Part shown: positions 1 to 8,449 of the stretch, piece by piece
How the letters are laid out: the number at the start of each line of letters is the position of its first letter
Position numbering within the stretch: position 1 is the stretch's first letter
From: Pedobacter mucosus
GTDB taxonomy: Bacteria; Bacteroidota; Bacteroidia; Sphingobacteriales; Sphingobacteriaceae
DNA length: 64,000 nt
Reading direction: 5' to 3'
NCBI RefSeq assembly: GCF_022200785.1
Contig: NZ_CP087585.1
Span: 1,054,001-1,118,000, forward strand
Notes under the pieces: generated by a model
What the model was told of the DNA's origin: nothing
Database searches by the model: none
The model's input: only the letters and a program-made list of their open reading frames with translations
Position numbers and translations under genes: made by a program

Positions 1-73
1 CCGGAGGCATAAGCTGGAATTGCTTTTTTTCTTCCTGCGATTTACTTTGCCGTCTGATTGTAAATCGGACTGG

Positions 74-2809
74 CTAAGTTTTGGTTCTGATGATTATCTT
101 ACCGCTTTTGTTCGCGCCGGGCAGAGTAACATACAACAGTCCGGGGTAGGGCTGCACAAGCCTTAGTTCTTTTCCATTGAAGAATGCATGATATCGTTTT
201 GACGGGTTTAGGCAGACCATTATGCTGCGGGAGTGGGCAGGCGTGGACTCATCGAAAATTAGCTCTCCTTCATAACCTGAAAAGTCTTCTTTAAAGGTAC
301 TCTCCTGTAAAAGGATTTCAAAACCTGTCGTAATCGTTCCCTGTTTGTAGCAGGCGTTGTACCAGCTCAGTAACGGGGTGGAAAGGCCCGAAAACTGGTG
401 CCAGCCGGCACCACGACCGTTTTGGGCAAGATAATGCTCAAAGGTATAGTAGGAGTTGTCTGTTTCCTTTTTAAAGACCTCAAGCCCGGTGCTGGCGATC
501 TGCATGGCCAGATCGGGCCGGCCTAAATCCAACATTGTCTTCCACATAAACCACTGGTGTGGCATCCATACCGATCCGTTCCAGTAACCGTCTTTTCGGA
601 AGTAGGGGGCAGACTGATCCACTACACCCAGACCCGATGGAGTCCACATATGCCTGGGGGAAAAAATCTTTGCCAGCAGAATGGACTGCTGAGCGCTATC
701 GCATATTCCGGCCATCAAAGGGTAGGCGCCATCCAGCCCCATATTATAGTCATTGCCGTCCGAGTACCTCAGTGGCCCTTCAGGCTTTCCGCTCTGATCA
801 TGCCTGAGGTAACTGAAATAGCCGCTTTCCGGATTCCATGCATACTGCTGAAGGCTTGCCGAAAAAGTTCGGATATCTTTATCATATAGAGGCAAATCAG
901 CCCGGTTGCCCGTAGCCCGGGCCATCATCCTCAGGATTTTGGCAAAACGGATGCACTGGGCTGTCGTGATCACAGGGGTAACCGAAGATTCCAGCTTTTG
1001 TTCATGTACGGCCACCTGCGCCGGGTAATCGTCCCACCCGCCTGAATTGTAGAAGTAATCCCAGGTTTTCAGAATGTTGGAGGAGAGCTTCCTGGTTGTT
1101 GAACTGCCCATCGATCCAGAAAGAAAGGCATAGTATCGCTTGAGCCTGGGATAGAAATACTGTGCCGCCGCTTTGGACTGTGTCTTGTTGAGCGCATCCA
1201 GCAGCGCGTATACCTGGACCGGCACCGGCGAGCCGTGATGGATGAATGCCGACTGGCTGCCTGAAGGAGTAGTGTAGGCGTTGATGCACTCCAATGCGCT
1301 GTTGAGGTCGGTTTCATTGAGTCCCAGAGCGATAAACCCGGAATCCCAGGTGTAAAGGCTGTTCCACCATTTTCCGGGGGTAAAATGCCGGATGTAATTT
1401 CGCTGGGTGTAAATCGGATAGACGATGTTTTCAGCAAGGGCAGCCCTAAGCAGCTTCTGGCTGAAGGCATAGGGCTGCCCGGAAGAAAGATAGCTTCCCG
1501 AAGCGGCTGAATCCATAAGGGCTGATTTAAATAAATCCAGGCTGTCAATGGTTTGCCTGACCTGGTTGGGGTCTTTACCATAAGTAACCAGGCAGCGCAG
1601 GTTCAGCTCACTCTCCGCAGGCAATTCCAGGGGCCTTATAAAAACATTTTCAAAATGCCCCAGGTTATTTCCCCGAAGAATGCTGTCCACATGGTTATGT
1701 ACCATTTTGCGAAAAAAAACATCAAGTTCGTCATTTCTGATTTCCCGGATTTTGAAAAGGGCCTTATCCCAGCTTATGCCGTAATAGCCCGATGCATCGC
1801 GGTATTTTAAGATCAGCTGACGCTTTGCCGCATCGGCAGATACCTCAGGCGCGGCTATCTTCTGGTTATCTTCTAATGCCGGCATCTGACCGCTCCTGCC
1901 GGAAAAGAAAATCCCGTTGAGTTCCAGTCCGTCTCCTGCCAGGGAACGAAGGACCAGACTTGAGGTTCCTTTGGAATCAAACGGTACTTCCAGCGTACTG
2001 AGTTTCCCTGTTCCGCGCAGAACGATTTCCTTTTCCAACAGTCCCGGACCGCTCAACCTGCTAACGCTCTGCTCCCCGGCCAGGTAAACCAGAGTGATAA
2101 AACCCTTTTTCATGCCCCCTGGAATCTTGTAGCTCACCTGGTTCCCTGCCAGCTCACAAAACCTTTTGGTCAGCGCAGATCCCCCTATAAAATCCGCACT
2201 CCGGGTTTCACCCCTCATCAGCCCGTCAGTGACCAGGTTATCCTTGGGGTGGGGGCTGGCAAATTTCAGATCCCGGTAATCTACCGCATTTATCCAGCTG
2301 CCTGCCGAAGAAGCTGCAACTTTATTTTTCGGCCAGATTTCAGGATAGTTCATCGAACCCATCAGGTTTAGCGAGAGGTTCTGCGGCAGCTTAGTGCGGT
2401 TCACGCATCTGATCAGGCAGATGACCGTGTTATTTCTCATCACCTGATAATCCACATCCACATAAACCTGGTCTTTCCATTCCAGCTCGTAACGGTAGAC
2501 ATAATGCCCTTTGGCTGAGTCTGCATACCACGGAAAATACCCCGATTCGAAAAGTACATTGGGAATGAGTACCTTGTTGCGGTAATAACCCGGGACAACA
2601 AAAAAATCAAACCTCATCCCCGAGGATATTTCCGGAATATGGGATATGCCTGCATACTTTTTGGAGTATGGCCCCCAATCTCCAAGTAATATATCATGGG
2701 ATGCATTCAGTCCCGCGAGCGATGGGATGCTAATTGCCGGTTTCTGTGCCTTTAAGGAAGTTAAAGTGAAAAGTGAGCACGTTAGTGTTATTAAAAGGCT
2801 GGTCTTCAT
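74..2809 (-). CDS. Secreted GH63-like (MGH1-type) glycoside hydrolase
   Basis: The 911-residue protein begins with a clear signal peptide that would be cut after LKA, so it acts in the periplasm or at the cell surface. The N-terminal half is beta-rich. The C-terminal half (about residues 400-830) reads as an (alpha/alpha)6 barrel of the GH63/MGH1 type. TWDSGF holds a candidate catalytic acid Asp, and GGWDDYP, GLDGAYP and YWNGSVW are typical of this fold. Known members cleave alpha-glucosidic or related alpha-linked bonds by inversion, but the substrate cannot be read from sequence. It faces away from the GH43 genes and lies at the left end of the locus. Its length fits the family and no break is visible. 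Family placement is fairly secure; specificity is not. Confidence 0.8.
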   Translation of the reverse strand: MKTSLLITLTCSLFTLTSLKAQKPAISIPSLAGLNASHDILLGDWGPYSKKYAGISHIPEISSGMRFDFFVVPGYYRNKVLIPNVLFESGYFPWYADSAKGHYVYRYELEWKDQVYVDVDYQVMRNNTVICLIRCVNRTKLPQNLSLNLMGSMNYPEIWPKNKVAASSAGSWINAVDYRDLKFASPHPKDNLVTDGLMRGETRSADFIGGSALTKRFCELAGNQVSYKIPGGMKKGFITLVYLAGEQSVSRLSGPGLLEKEIVLRGTGKLSTLEVPFDSKGTSSLVLRSLAGDGLELNGIFFSGRSGQMPALEDNQKIAAPEVSADAAKRQLILKYRDASGYYGISWDKALFKIREIRNDELDVFFRKMVHNHVDSILRGNNLGHFENVFIRPLELPAESELNLRCLVTYGKDPNQVRQTIDSLDLFKSALMDSAASGSYLSSGQPYAFSQKLLRAALAENIVYPIYTQRNYIRHFTPGKWWNSLYTWDSGFIALGLNETDLNSALECINAYTTPSGSQSAFIHHGSPVPVQVYALLDALNKTQSKAAAQYFYPRLKRYYAFLSGSMGSSTTRKLSSNILKTWDYFYNSGGWDDYPAQVAVHEQKLESSVTPVITTAQCIRFAKILRMMARATGNRADLPLYDKDIRTFSASLQQYAWNPESGYFSYLRHDQSGKPEGPLRYSDGNDYNMGLDGAYPLMAGICDSAQQSILLAKIFSPRHMWTPSGLGVVDQSAPYFRKDGYWNGSVWMPHQWFMWKTMLDLGRPDLAMQIASTGLEVFKKETDNSYYTFEHYLAQNGRGAGWHQFSGLSTPLLSWYNACYKQGTITTGFEILLQESTFKEDFSGYEGELIFDESTPAHSRSIMVCLNPSKRYHAFFNGKELRLVQPYPGLLYVTLPGANKSGKIIIRTKT

Positions 2810-2828
2810 TGTTTATCTAAATTTATAA

Positions 2829-4259
2829 CCCGGTAATATTAACCCCGGGTTTCTGTCATATTTTTGAAATGTGTGAGATCAATCCGGCGTTGTGGTAGCG
2901 GAAAGACAAGCTTTCTGTGCATTGATCAGGACAAACAGAACCCCACGGCACCCACTACCGGGTTGGCCGGTACAGACCGGATAATGCCAGCGAAGCCTCT
3001 CAAAAGCAAAATCCGCTCTTCTTTTCTGCTCCATCGCCACCCAGCGGGTGGGCCTGGCCGGGGACCTGAATCGCGGTTTTGGCTGAAAGCTTTGACCTGA
3101 ATTTTTACCGTATTCAATCGCCTGAAGGCATCGGTAGCTGACGGATTGCCAGATATCGGCATCATAACTGTAGGTAGAACCAAAAAAATTGCTGTAGTCC
3201 ATCACTTATCAATATCCAAATATATCAATTACCCTCTATTGTATATTGATGCTGATTCTATACAGATTAAAGCGCTGAGCAAGGGAAGCGCGGGAAAGCT
3301 GTTTCACGAAGATTGTGCCCATTTTTTTTCTGTCGGCTTGCACTTGACTATCTTAAATTGATTGAAAATGACTGAATTTTGAGACATTATGGGGCGTCAA
3401 CTGATAGACGCAATATCTCTTGCAAAAAACGGTGCTATTCTCCGCCCCACTAAGCCTGATCTGTAAATAGCCTGATTGTATATTCACTCCCAACTGGTTA
3501 ACATGACAGAAGAAACCCTTTCAAAAGGATGGCCTAAAATACCTGATATCTGCCGCCTTTAAGGCAGCAGGCTGCCGATTTCCTAAAACTGGTAAGCGGG
3601 AAAACTGAGCGCCTAAGTAAACATTTATTCGCAGCGATGCCTGATTATTAACAGATTAGATACAAAAGGACTGAAAATTGAATGAATATGGGTTAATAAA
3701 CAATTCCCAAATCAGCATTTTTGGATTGGCAAGTGGACAGGCTAAACACCTTTCCTTGAGCCGCTAACCAAATTTCTGATATGATAACACATCCAATTCC
3801 CTTTCATCTGCGGGCAGTCCAGTCTTGTTTTGCAAAACTTCCGCATGAGTTACGGGCTATTATGACCCGAACAGGGAAACTAAATCCCTACACGCCCATA
3901 AATCAAGCCACTGGAATAGATAAGCCCTATGGGATTAAACACGTCTGTATGGATTATACAGCCTCTGATAGGGGTGATCAATGAGCTTATAGAGTAATTG
4001 CGGCCATCAGCAGCTTACAAACGGGGATGGGAAATCTGGTGTATTCATTTTCTGATGGACCCGGCCAGGCAGCGGCTTTGTGATCCTTCATAGGGAAAAT
4101 TTTATCCAGCGATACTATTAGAGGTCGTACCCAACACAAGAATCAGGCGATTTCACATTGACACGGTCCGGAATACGGATGGTGGAATTAACGTAAAATT
4201 TAACAGTCAAAGCTCTTACAGGCTGCGCTGTCTTCTAACCAAATCATGTTTAACCCTGT
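2829..4259. other. Long gene-poor stretch
   Basis: About 1.4 kb separates two divergent genes. Several short open frames occur on both strands, the longest being 108 codons on the minus strand at 2879-3205. None has a recognisable domain or a convincing start. The part from about 3,360 is AT-rich and has scattered stops. It may contain decayed sequence and the promoters of both flanking genes, but I cannot place either. Confidence 0.5.
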
Positions 4260-4284
4260 TGTATATCCTTTTATTGGATATACA
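4260..4284. promoter_or_regulatory. Perfect inverted repeat upstream of the first GH43 gene
   Basis: TGTATATCC and GGATATACA form 9-base perfect arms around a 7-base loop, ending 17 bases before the start codon at 4302. It could be an operator or a 5' leader hairpin that affects translation. Confidence 0.5.
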
Positions 4285-4301
4285 CCACAAAACCATTTTG
4301 T

Positions 4302-5879
4302 ATGAAATCCAAGCAATTTATTAATTTCCTCGCTGCCTTTGCCCTAATGGCATCTTCATGCCAGAAAGAACTGGCTCCGGAAAACGGAACTGTAAGTTTT
4401 GAATCCGGCCCCAAACTGGCATCCTCATTTGTAGCAAATGCCGCTCCGGTCCCCAGTACGCTCATTGACGGCGCAGTTTACCGCCTACGTGGTTTTTCAT
4501 CCCTTCCCTCCGGGCCCGTTGTTGAGGTGACGGGAAACTCTACCGAAGAAAATGCGGCCATCCAGCAATGGTCCTGGTTTCCCAATAACGGCCAGAAATG
4601 GAAGCTCATCAAGGTTGATGCGAGTTATTATAAGCTTGTGAATCTTGGGAGCAACAAGTGCCTGAAGTCTCCCTCGTCAGTTTCGGGCGCCGTTCTGCAG
4701 CAGGGCACCGATGACGGGACAGATGTACAGCGATGGGCAATAAGTTACTCGGGAAGCAATTATGCGTTTAGTCTGACCAATAAGGCCACGGGTATGAAAA
4801 TGGTCATCGATCCGGAGAGCAGCGGTCTGGGAGCAAAAATCAGACAGAAAAGCTTGGTAAGCGGAACTCAGGATTTATTCAATTTTCACAATACCACCTT
4901 TCAGAACCCCCTTGTTAACGCAAGCAGGGCTGATCCCTATGTTGCCCAAAAAGACGGCTTCTATTATTTTATGTATACCAGAGGAAGCAATATCGGGCTT
5001 AGAAAGACCCGGTCTATGTCACTATTGTCCAATGCTCCGGAGTCCATCGTCTGGACCCCGCCGGCGGGAACACCTTATTCCTCCAATATCTGGGCACCGG
5101 AACTTCATTTTCTCTCCGGAAAATGGTATTTGTATTTTGCGGCCGACGACGGCAGCAGTGACAGCCATAGAATGTTCGTCCTGGAAAACGCAAATGCAGA
5201 TCCGACCGTGGGCGCCTGGACCTTCAAGGGCCAGATTACCGATCCCAGCAATCAGTGGGCAATTGACGGGTCGGTGCTCACCGTGGGAACAACCAACTAT
5301 TTTGTCTGGTCCGGCTGGGAAAATGATGCGACAAAATATAAGCAGTACCTTTACATAGCCCCCATGTCCAATCCATGGACAATCAGCGGTAACCGGGTGA
5401 AAATCTCTTCCCCGACCAACAACTGGGAAAAATATGAACCCAGCGGCTCGCTTGGGGCAGGGGTGAACGAAGGGCCCATTATGCTTCAGAAGAATGCTTC
5501 CAGTCCGGTCTTTGTCATTTATTCCGCAAGCCGCTATAGTAGCGACAACTACTGTCTGGCGCAAATTCAGCTCAAAGCAGGAGGAAATCCACTGCTGCCC
5601 GCGGACTGGATCAATAAAAAGCAGGTTTTTGTCCGGAATGATGCAAATTCTATATATGGACCGGGACACAACGGCTTTTTTACCAGCAGCTACACCGATC
5701 CCAATGGCGTAACGCGCAATGAAAACTGGTTTGTATACCATGCACGCAGTGCGGCAGCAACGCCTAACGGAGCCCGCGCACCCCGGATGCAGCAGCTGAG
5801 CTGGAATACCGACGGTTCCCCGAATTTCGGCTCGGCGATCGCCAATGGAATTAATATAGCCATACCTGTTGCCGAATAA
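4302..5879 (+). CDS. Lipoprotein GH43 arabinofuranosidase/arabinanase with N-terminal lectin domain
   Basis: This 525-residue protein starts with a lipoprotein signal (LMASSC), so it is likely surface or periplasmic and membrane anchored. Residues about 50-195 resemble a ricin-type beta-trefoil lectin (CBM13-like) with QxW-like repeats. A five-bladed GH43 propeller follows. The three expected acidic residues are visible: D211 in RADPY (base), D322 in AIDG (pKa modulator) and E390 in NEGP (acid). The propeller closely resembles the GH43 gene at 11,921, and both resemble exo-alpha-1,5-L-arabinofuranosidases. It is followed in the same direction by another GH43 gene about 125 bases away. Arabinan or arabinoxylan as substrate is inferred. 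Confidence 0.87.
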   Translation: MKSKQFINFLAAFALMASSCQKELAPENGTVSFESGPKLASSFVANAAPVPSTLIDGAVYRLRGFSSLPSGPVVEVTGNSTEENAAIQQWSWFPNNGQKWKLIKVDASYYKLVNLGSNKCLKSPSSVSGAVLQQGTDDGTDVQRWAISYSGSNYAFSLTNKATGMKMVIDPESSGLGAKIRQKSLVSGTQDLFNFHNTTFQNPLVNASRADPYVAQKDGFYYFMYTRGSNIGLRKTRSMSLLSNAPESIVWTPPAGTPYSSNIWAPELHFLSGKWYLYFAADDGSSDSHRMFVLENANADPTVGAWTFKGQITDPSNQWAIDGSVLTVGTTNYFVWSGWENDATKYKQYLYIAPMSNPWTISGNRVKISSPTNNWEKYEPSGSLGAGVNEGPIMLQKNASSPVFVIYSASRYSSDNYCLAQIQLKAGGNPLLPADWINKKQVFVRNDANSIYGPGHNGFFTSSYTDPNGVTRNENWFVYHARSAAATPNGARAPRMQQLSWNTDGSPNFGSAIANGINIAIPVAE

Positions 5880-6004
5880 TAATATTTCCCGCTCAAACCT
5901 AATAGGCATATAGGAAAGGACCATTTAACTGAAGTTTTCCATTAGCCTTTCAAGTGCTGGGGAGGAGCGAGTACATTTTTTCTAACCATAAAATTTTAAC
6001 CATT

Positions 6005-7492
6005 ATGAGACTAAAGATTATTGATAATACCAGGCAAATTTCAATCTATACCGTTCTCCTCTTTTTTTTACTGTCCGGGTGCACGAAAAAGGAAGCAGGG
6101 CTTTCGGCCTCGTCCGCATCAGGGAATCTGCAGCAAAAGAAAATGGCCGCTGGCAATATTTCGGCCCTTGCCGCGGTGGGGCAGATGAGCGGCAATCCCA
6201 TACTGCCCTCTCAGAGCGCAGATCCGGACATGATATTTGCAAACGGAAAATATTACATCTACACCACCGCCAACGGGCCTGGCGCGAGCCAGTTTCATTG
6301 CTATTCCTCCAGTGACCTTTTGGCCTGGACTGATGAGGGAATCGTGCTTGACCTGGCGAACGTAAGCTGGGGGCATGCGAACGGATGGGCGCCGAGTGTA
6401 GTGGCCAGAAACGGAAATTATTATTTCTATTTTACCGCCGAAAAAAAGATTGGCGTAGCGGTCGGCACCAGTCCGACCGGACCGTTTGTGGACAAGGGAT
6501 CTCCACTGGCCACGGGTGACGGTACCGACCCTATTGATCCAATGGTGTTTATTGATAACAACGGCCAGGCCTATATGTATTGGGGGAACACTACATTCAA
6601 TATCCAGCAGCTCAATACCGACATGATTTCCCTAAGCGGAACCCGGGGTCACCAGAAGCCGTCCAATTATTTTGAGGCGCCGTATGTCCTGAAGAGAAAC
6701 TCTACCTACTACCTGATGTACTCGGTAAAATTTTATACCGATGATGACTACCATGTAGAATATGCTACATCTTCAAGCCCAATGGGCCCATGGACTACCA
6801 AAGGCCGCATCACCTCGCCAACCGGTGAGATCAAAGGTCCAGGGCACAACGCTGTCCTGAGAAAGCCGGGCTGCCCGGAAGAATATTTCTTTGTTTACCA
6901 CAGGCGCAATACCACCAACGTAAACCAGCGTCAGGTGGCCATTGACAGGATGTTTTTTGACAGTTCGGGAAATATCATGCCCATCAGCATCTCAACTTCC
7001 GGGGTTATAAAATCTCCCGGCTCGACGGCCTGTCTTTCACCCAATCCCATTACAAACGGGCAGTATGCCATCAGGTCCAAAATGAACACCGCCTCGGGCG
7101 CTGGGTTATATCTGGACATCCCTGGGTGCTCAAATGCGAATGCAGATGTGAAAACCTGGACCAAGACAACCTGCAACGGTCAAAAGTGGAATCTGAGCTA
7201 TCAGGGAAACGGTTTCTACAAAATTATATCCGAACAGCCAAGCCATAAATCACTCGATCTGGTCAACTGCGGCATTGAGCGGGGAACCGATGTGGTGGTA
7301 TTTGATGCACTGGGCAATAACTGCCAGCTATGGCGTATAGAATCAGATGGCAACGGCTGGTACCGGCTGATTGCAAGGGCGAGCAACAATGTCCTGGATA
7401 TTGAGGATGCCAGCGCATCGCCCGGTGCAAACGTCAGGTCCTGGTCCTGGAATGCCACCGATGCACAGTTATGGAAATTTGAGACGCCGTAA
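6005..7492 (+). CDS. Lipoprotein GH43 with C-terminal ricin-type lectin
   Basis: I start this at the ATG at 6005, which gives a 495-residue protein with a lipoprotein signal (LLSGC). An upstream in-frame ATG at 5954 would add 17 residues before the signal and is less likely. The GH43 propeller runs from about residue 60 to 340, with D73 in SADPD, D178 in DPIDPM and E224 in FEAPY as the acidic triad. The last 140 residues form a beta-trefoil with three Q-x-W type repeats (GQKW, CQLW, AQLW), a carbohydrate-binding module. The domain order is the reverse of its upstream neighbour, where the lectin comes first. The two probably attack the same arabinose-containing glycan at different linkages. 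Confidence 0.87.
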   Translation: MRLKIIDNTRQISIYTVLLFFLLSGCTKKEAGLSASSASGNLQQKKMAAGNISALAAVGQMSGNPILPSQSADPDMIFANGKYYIYTTANGPGASQFHCYSSSDLLAWTDEGIVLDLANVSWGHANGWAPSVVARNGNYYFYFTAEKKIGVAVGTSPTGPFVDKGSPLATGDGTDPIDPMVFIDNNGQAYMYWGNTTFNIQQLNTDMISLSGTRGHQKPSNYFEAPYVLKRNSTYYLMYSVKFYTDDDYHVEYATSSSPMGPWTTKGRITSPTGEIKGPGHNAVLRKPGCPEEYFFVYHRRNTTNVNQRQVAIDRMFFDSSGNIMPISISTSGVIKSPGSTACLSPNPITNGQYAIRSKMNTASGAGLYLDIPGCSNANADVKTWTKTTCNGQKWNLSYQGNGFYKIISEQPSHKSLDLVNCGIERGTDVVVFDALGNNCQLWRIESDGNGWYRLIARASNNVLDIEDASASPGANVRSWSWNATDAQLWKFETP

Positions 7493-7545
7493 TCCTTCGG
7501 TGATACTTTTTCAGACACCAATTTTCGGCGTTTAGCATCCGATCC

Positions 7546-7584
7546 TTCCCCAGTACCACTGCAGTATGCATAGGTACCGGGGAA
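7546..7584. terminator. Hairpin between convergent genes
   Basis: TTCCCCAGTACC pairs with GGTACCGGGGAA at 11 of 12 positions around a 15-base loop. It sits between the ends of the GH43 gene and the response regulator gene, where a bidirectional terminator would be expected. No long T run follows. Confidence 0.45.
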
Positions 7585-7630
7585 TTTATAGGTGCTCCGG
7601 CAAGGGAAACCGCCTTTCCGCTAAACTGGG

Positions 7631-8449
7631 TCAATGCGCGTTTTCCTGTCTGGACTGCACATAGTCCTTGGGTGACATTCCGAACTGCTTGGAAAAGGTT
7701 CTTCCGAAATGCTTGTATGAACTGAAACCGACCCTTTCTGAAATTTCGTATATCTTCAAAATTCCCTCGCTCAGTAATTCTGCAGCCTTTTTTAGCCGGG
7801 TGATATTGATCAGCTCATTGCTGCTCAGACTGGATATCGACTTTATCTTACGGTACAGGGTGGGACGGCTCATGTTCATCCGGTCGGCAAGGTATTCTAC
7901 GCCCAGTTCTGGATCATCGAGCCGTTCATTGATAAGATTCTGGAGCTTCTCTAAAAACATTTCGTCTCCCTTTGTATGCGCCATGCTTTTGATATGCACA
8001 AGGGGAGAGTTGGCGAAATAGGCTTTGATCTTTGCCCTGTTTCGCAGCAGCGAGGCTACCTGCACCTGCAAAAAATCCGTATGGAAGGGTTTCTCTACGT
8101 AGGCATCGGCCCCCATTTCCAGGCCCTCGATCGTGGCCTGCAGACCGGTCTTTGCCGTGAGCAGTATTACGGGAATGTGGCTGTATTCGAAATCCGATTT
8201 GATTCGCTCGCACAGCTGGTAACCGTCCATCCCGGGCATCATAACATCACTTATAACCAGCTGAACGATGTCGTCATGAAGCCTTTCCAGTGCTTCCAGG
8301 CCGTTCTGAGCGGTTATGACCCTATATTTTTCGCTGAACACATCCGAGATATATTCTAAAATCTCCTCTTCGTCATCCACCAGCAGAATGACAAATTTGT
8401 CCGCCTGGCCTCCCGCCGGATTCAGCTCGGTCACTGTCTTTTTTTCCAT
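7631..8449 (-). CDS. Response regulator with AraC-type DNA-binding domain (detached C-terminal part of a hybrid regulator)
   Basis: The 272-residue protein has a receiver domain at about residues 18-135, with acidic pocket DDEEE, phospho-acceptor D68 in SDVMMPGMDG and the Lys of EKPF. An AraC-type helix-turn-helix occupies about residues 165-268 and ends with the typical GMSPKDY. These are exactly the domains that end a Bacteroidetes hybrid two-component system protein. Its start overlaps the 3' end of the kinase gene by 19 bases in another frame. With one more A in the A7 run at 8439-8445 the two would form one chain of about 1,336 residues. It probably activates the neighbouring glycan genes. 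Confidence 0.9.
   Translation of the reverse strand: MEKKTVTELNPAGGQADKFVILLVDDEEEILEYISDVFSEKYRVITAQNGLEALERLHDDIVQLVISDVMMPGMDGYQLCERIKSDFEYSHIPVILLTAKTGLQATIEGLEMGADAYVEKPFHTDFLQVQVASLLRNRAKIKAYFANSPLVHIKSMAHTKGDEMFLEKLQNLINERLDDPELGVEYLADRMNMSRPTLYRKIKSISSLSSNELINITRLKKAAELLSEGILKIYEISERVGFSSYKHFGRTFSKQFGMSPKDYVQSRQENAH

Noticed and set aside
2879..3205. 108-codon minus-strand frame as a gene
   Set aside because: No family, several overlapping frames of similar length, and an unusual basic composition. It could be a fragment, but the sequence does not support a call.
5022..5924. 300-codon open frame on the minus strand
   Set aside because: It is antisense to the GH43 domain with clear catalytic motifs, has no domain of its own, and reads as a shadow of GC-rich codons.
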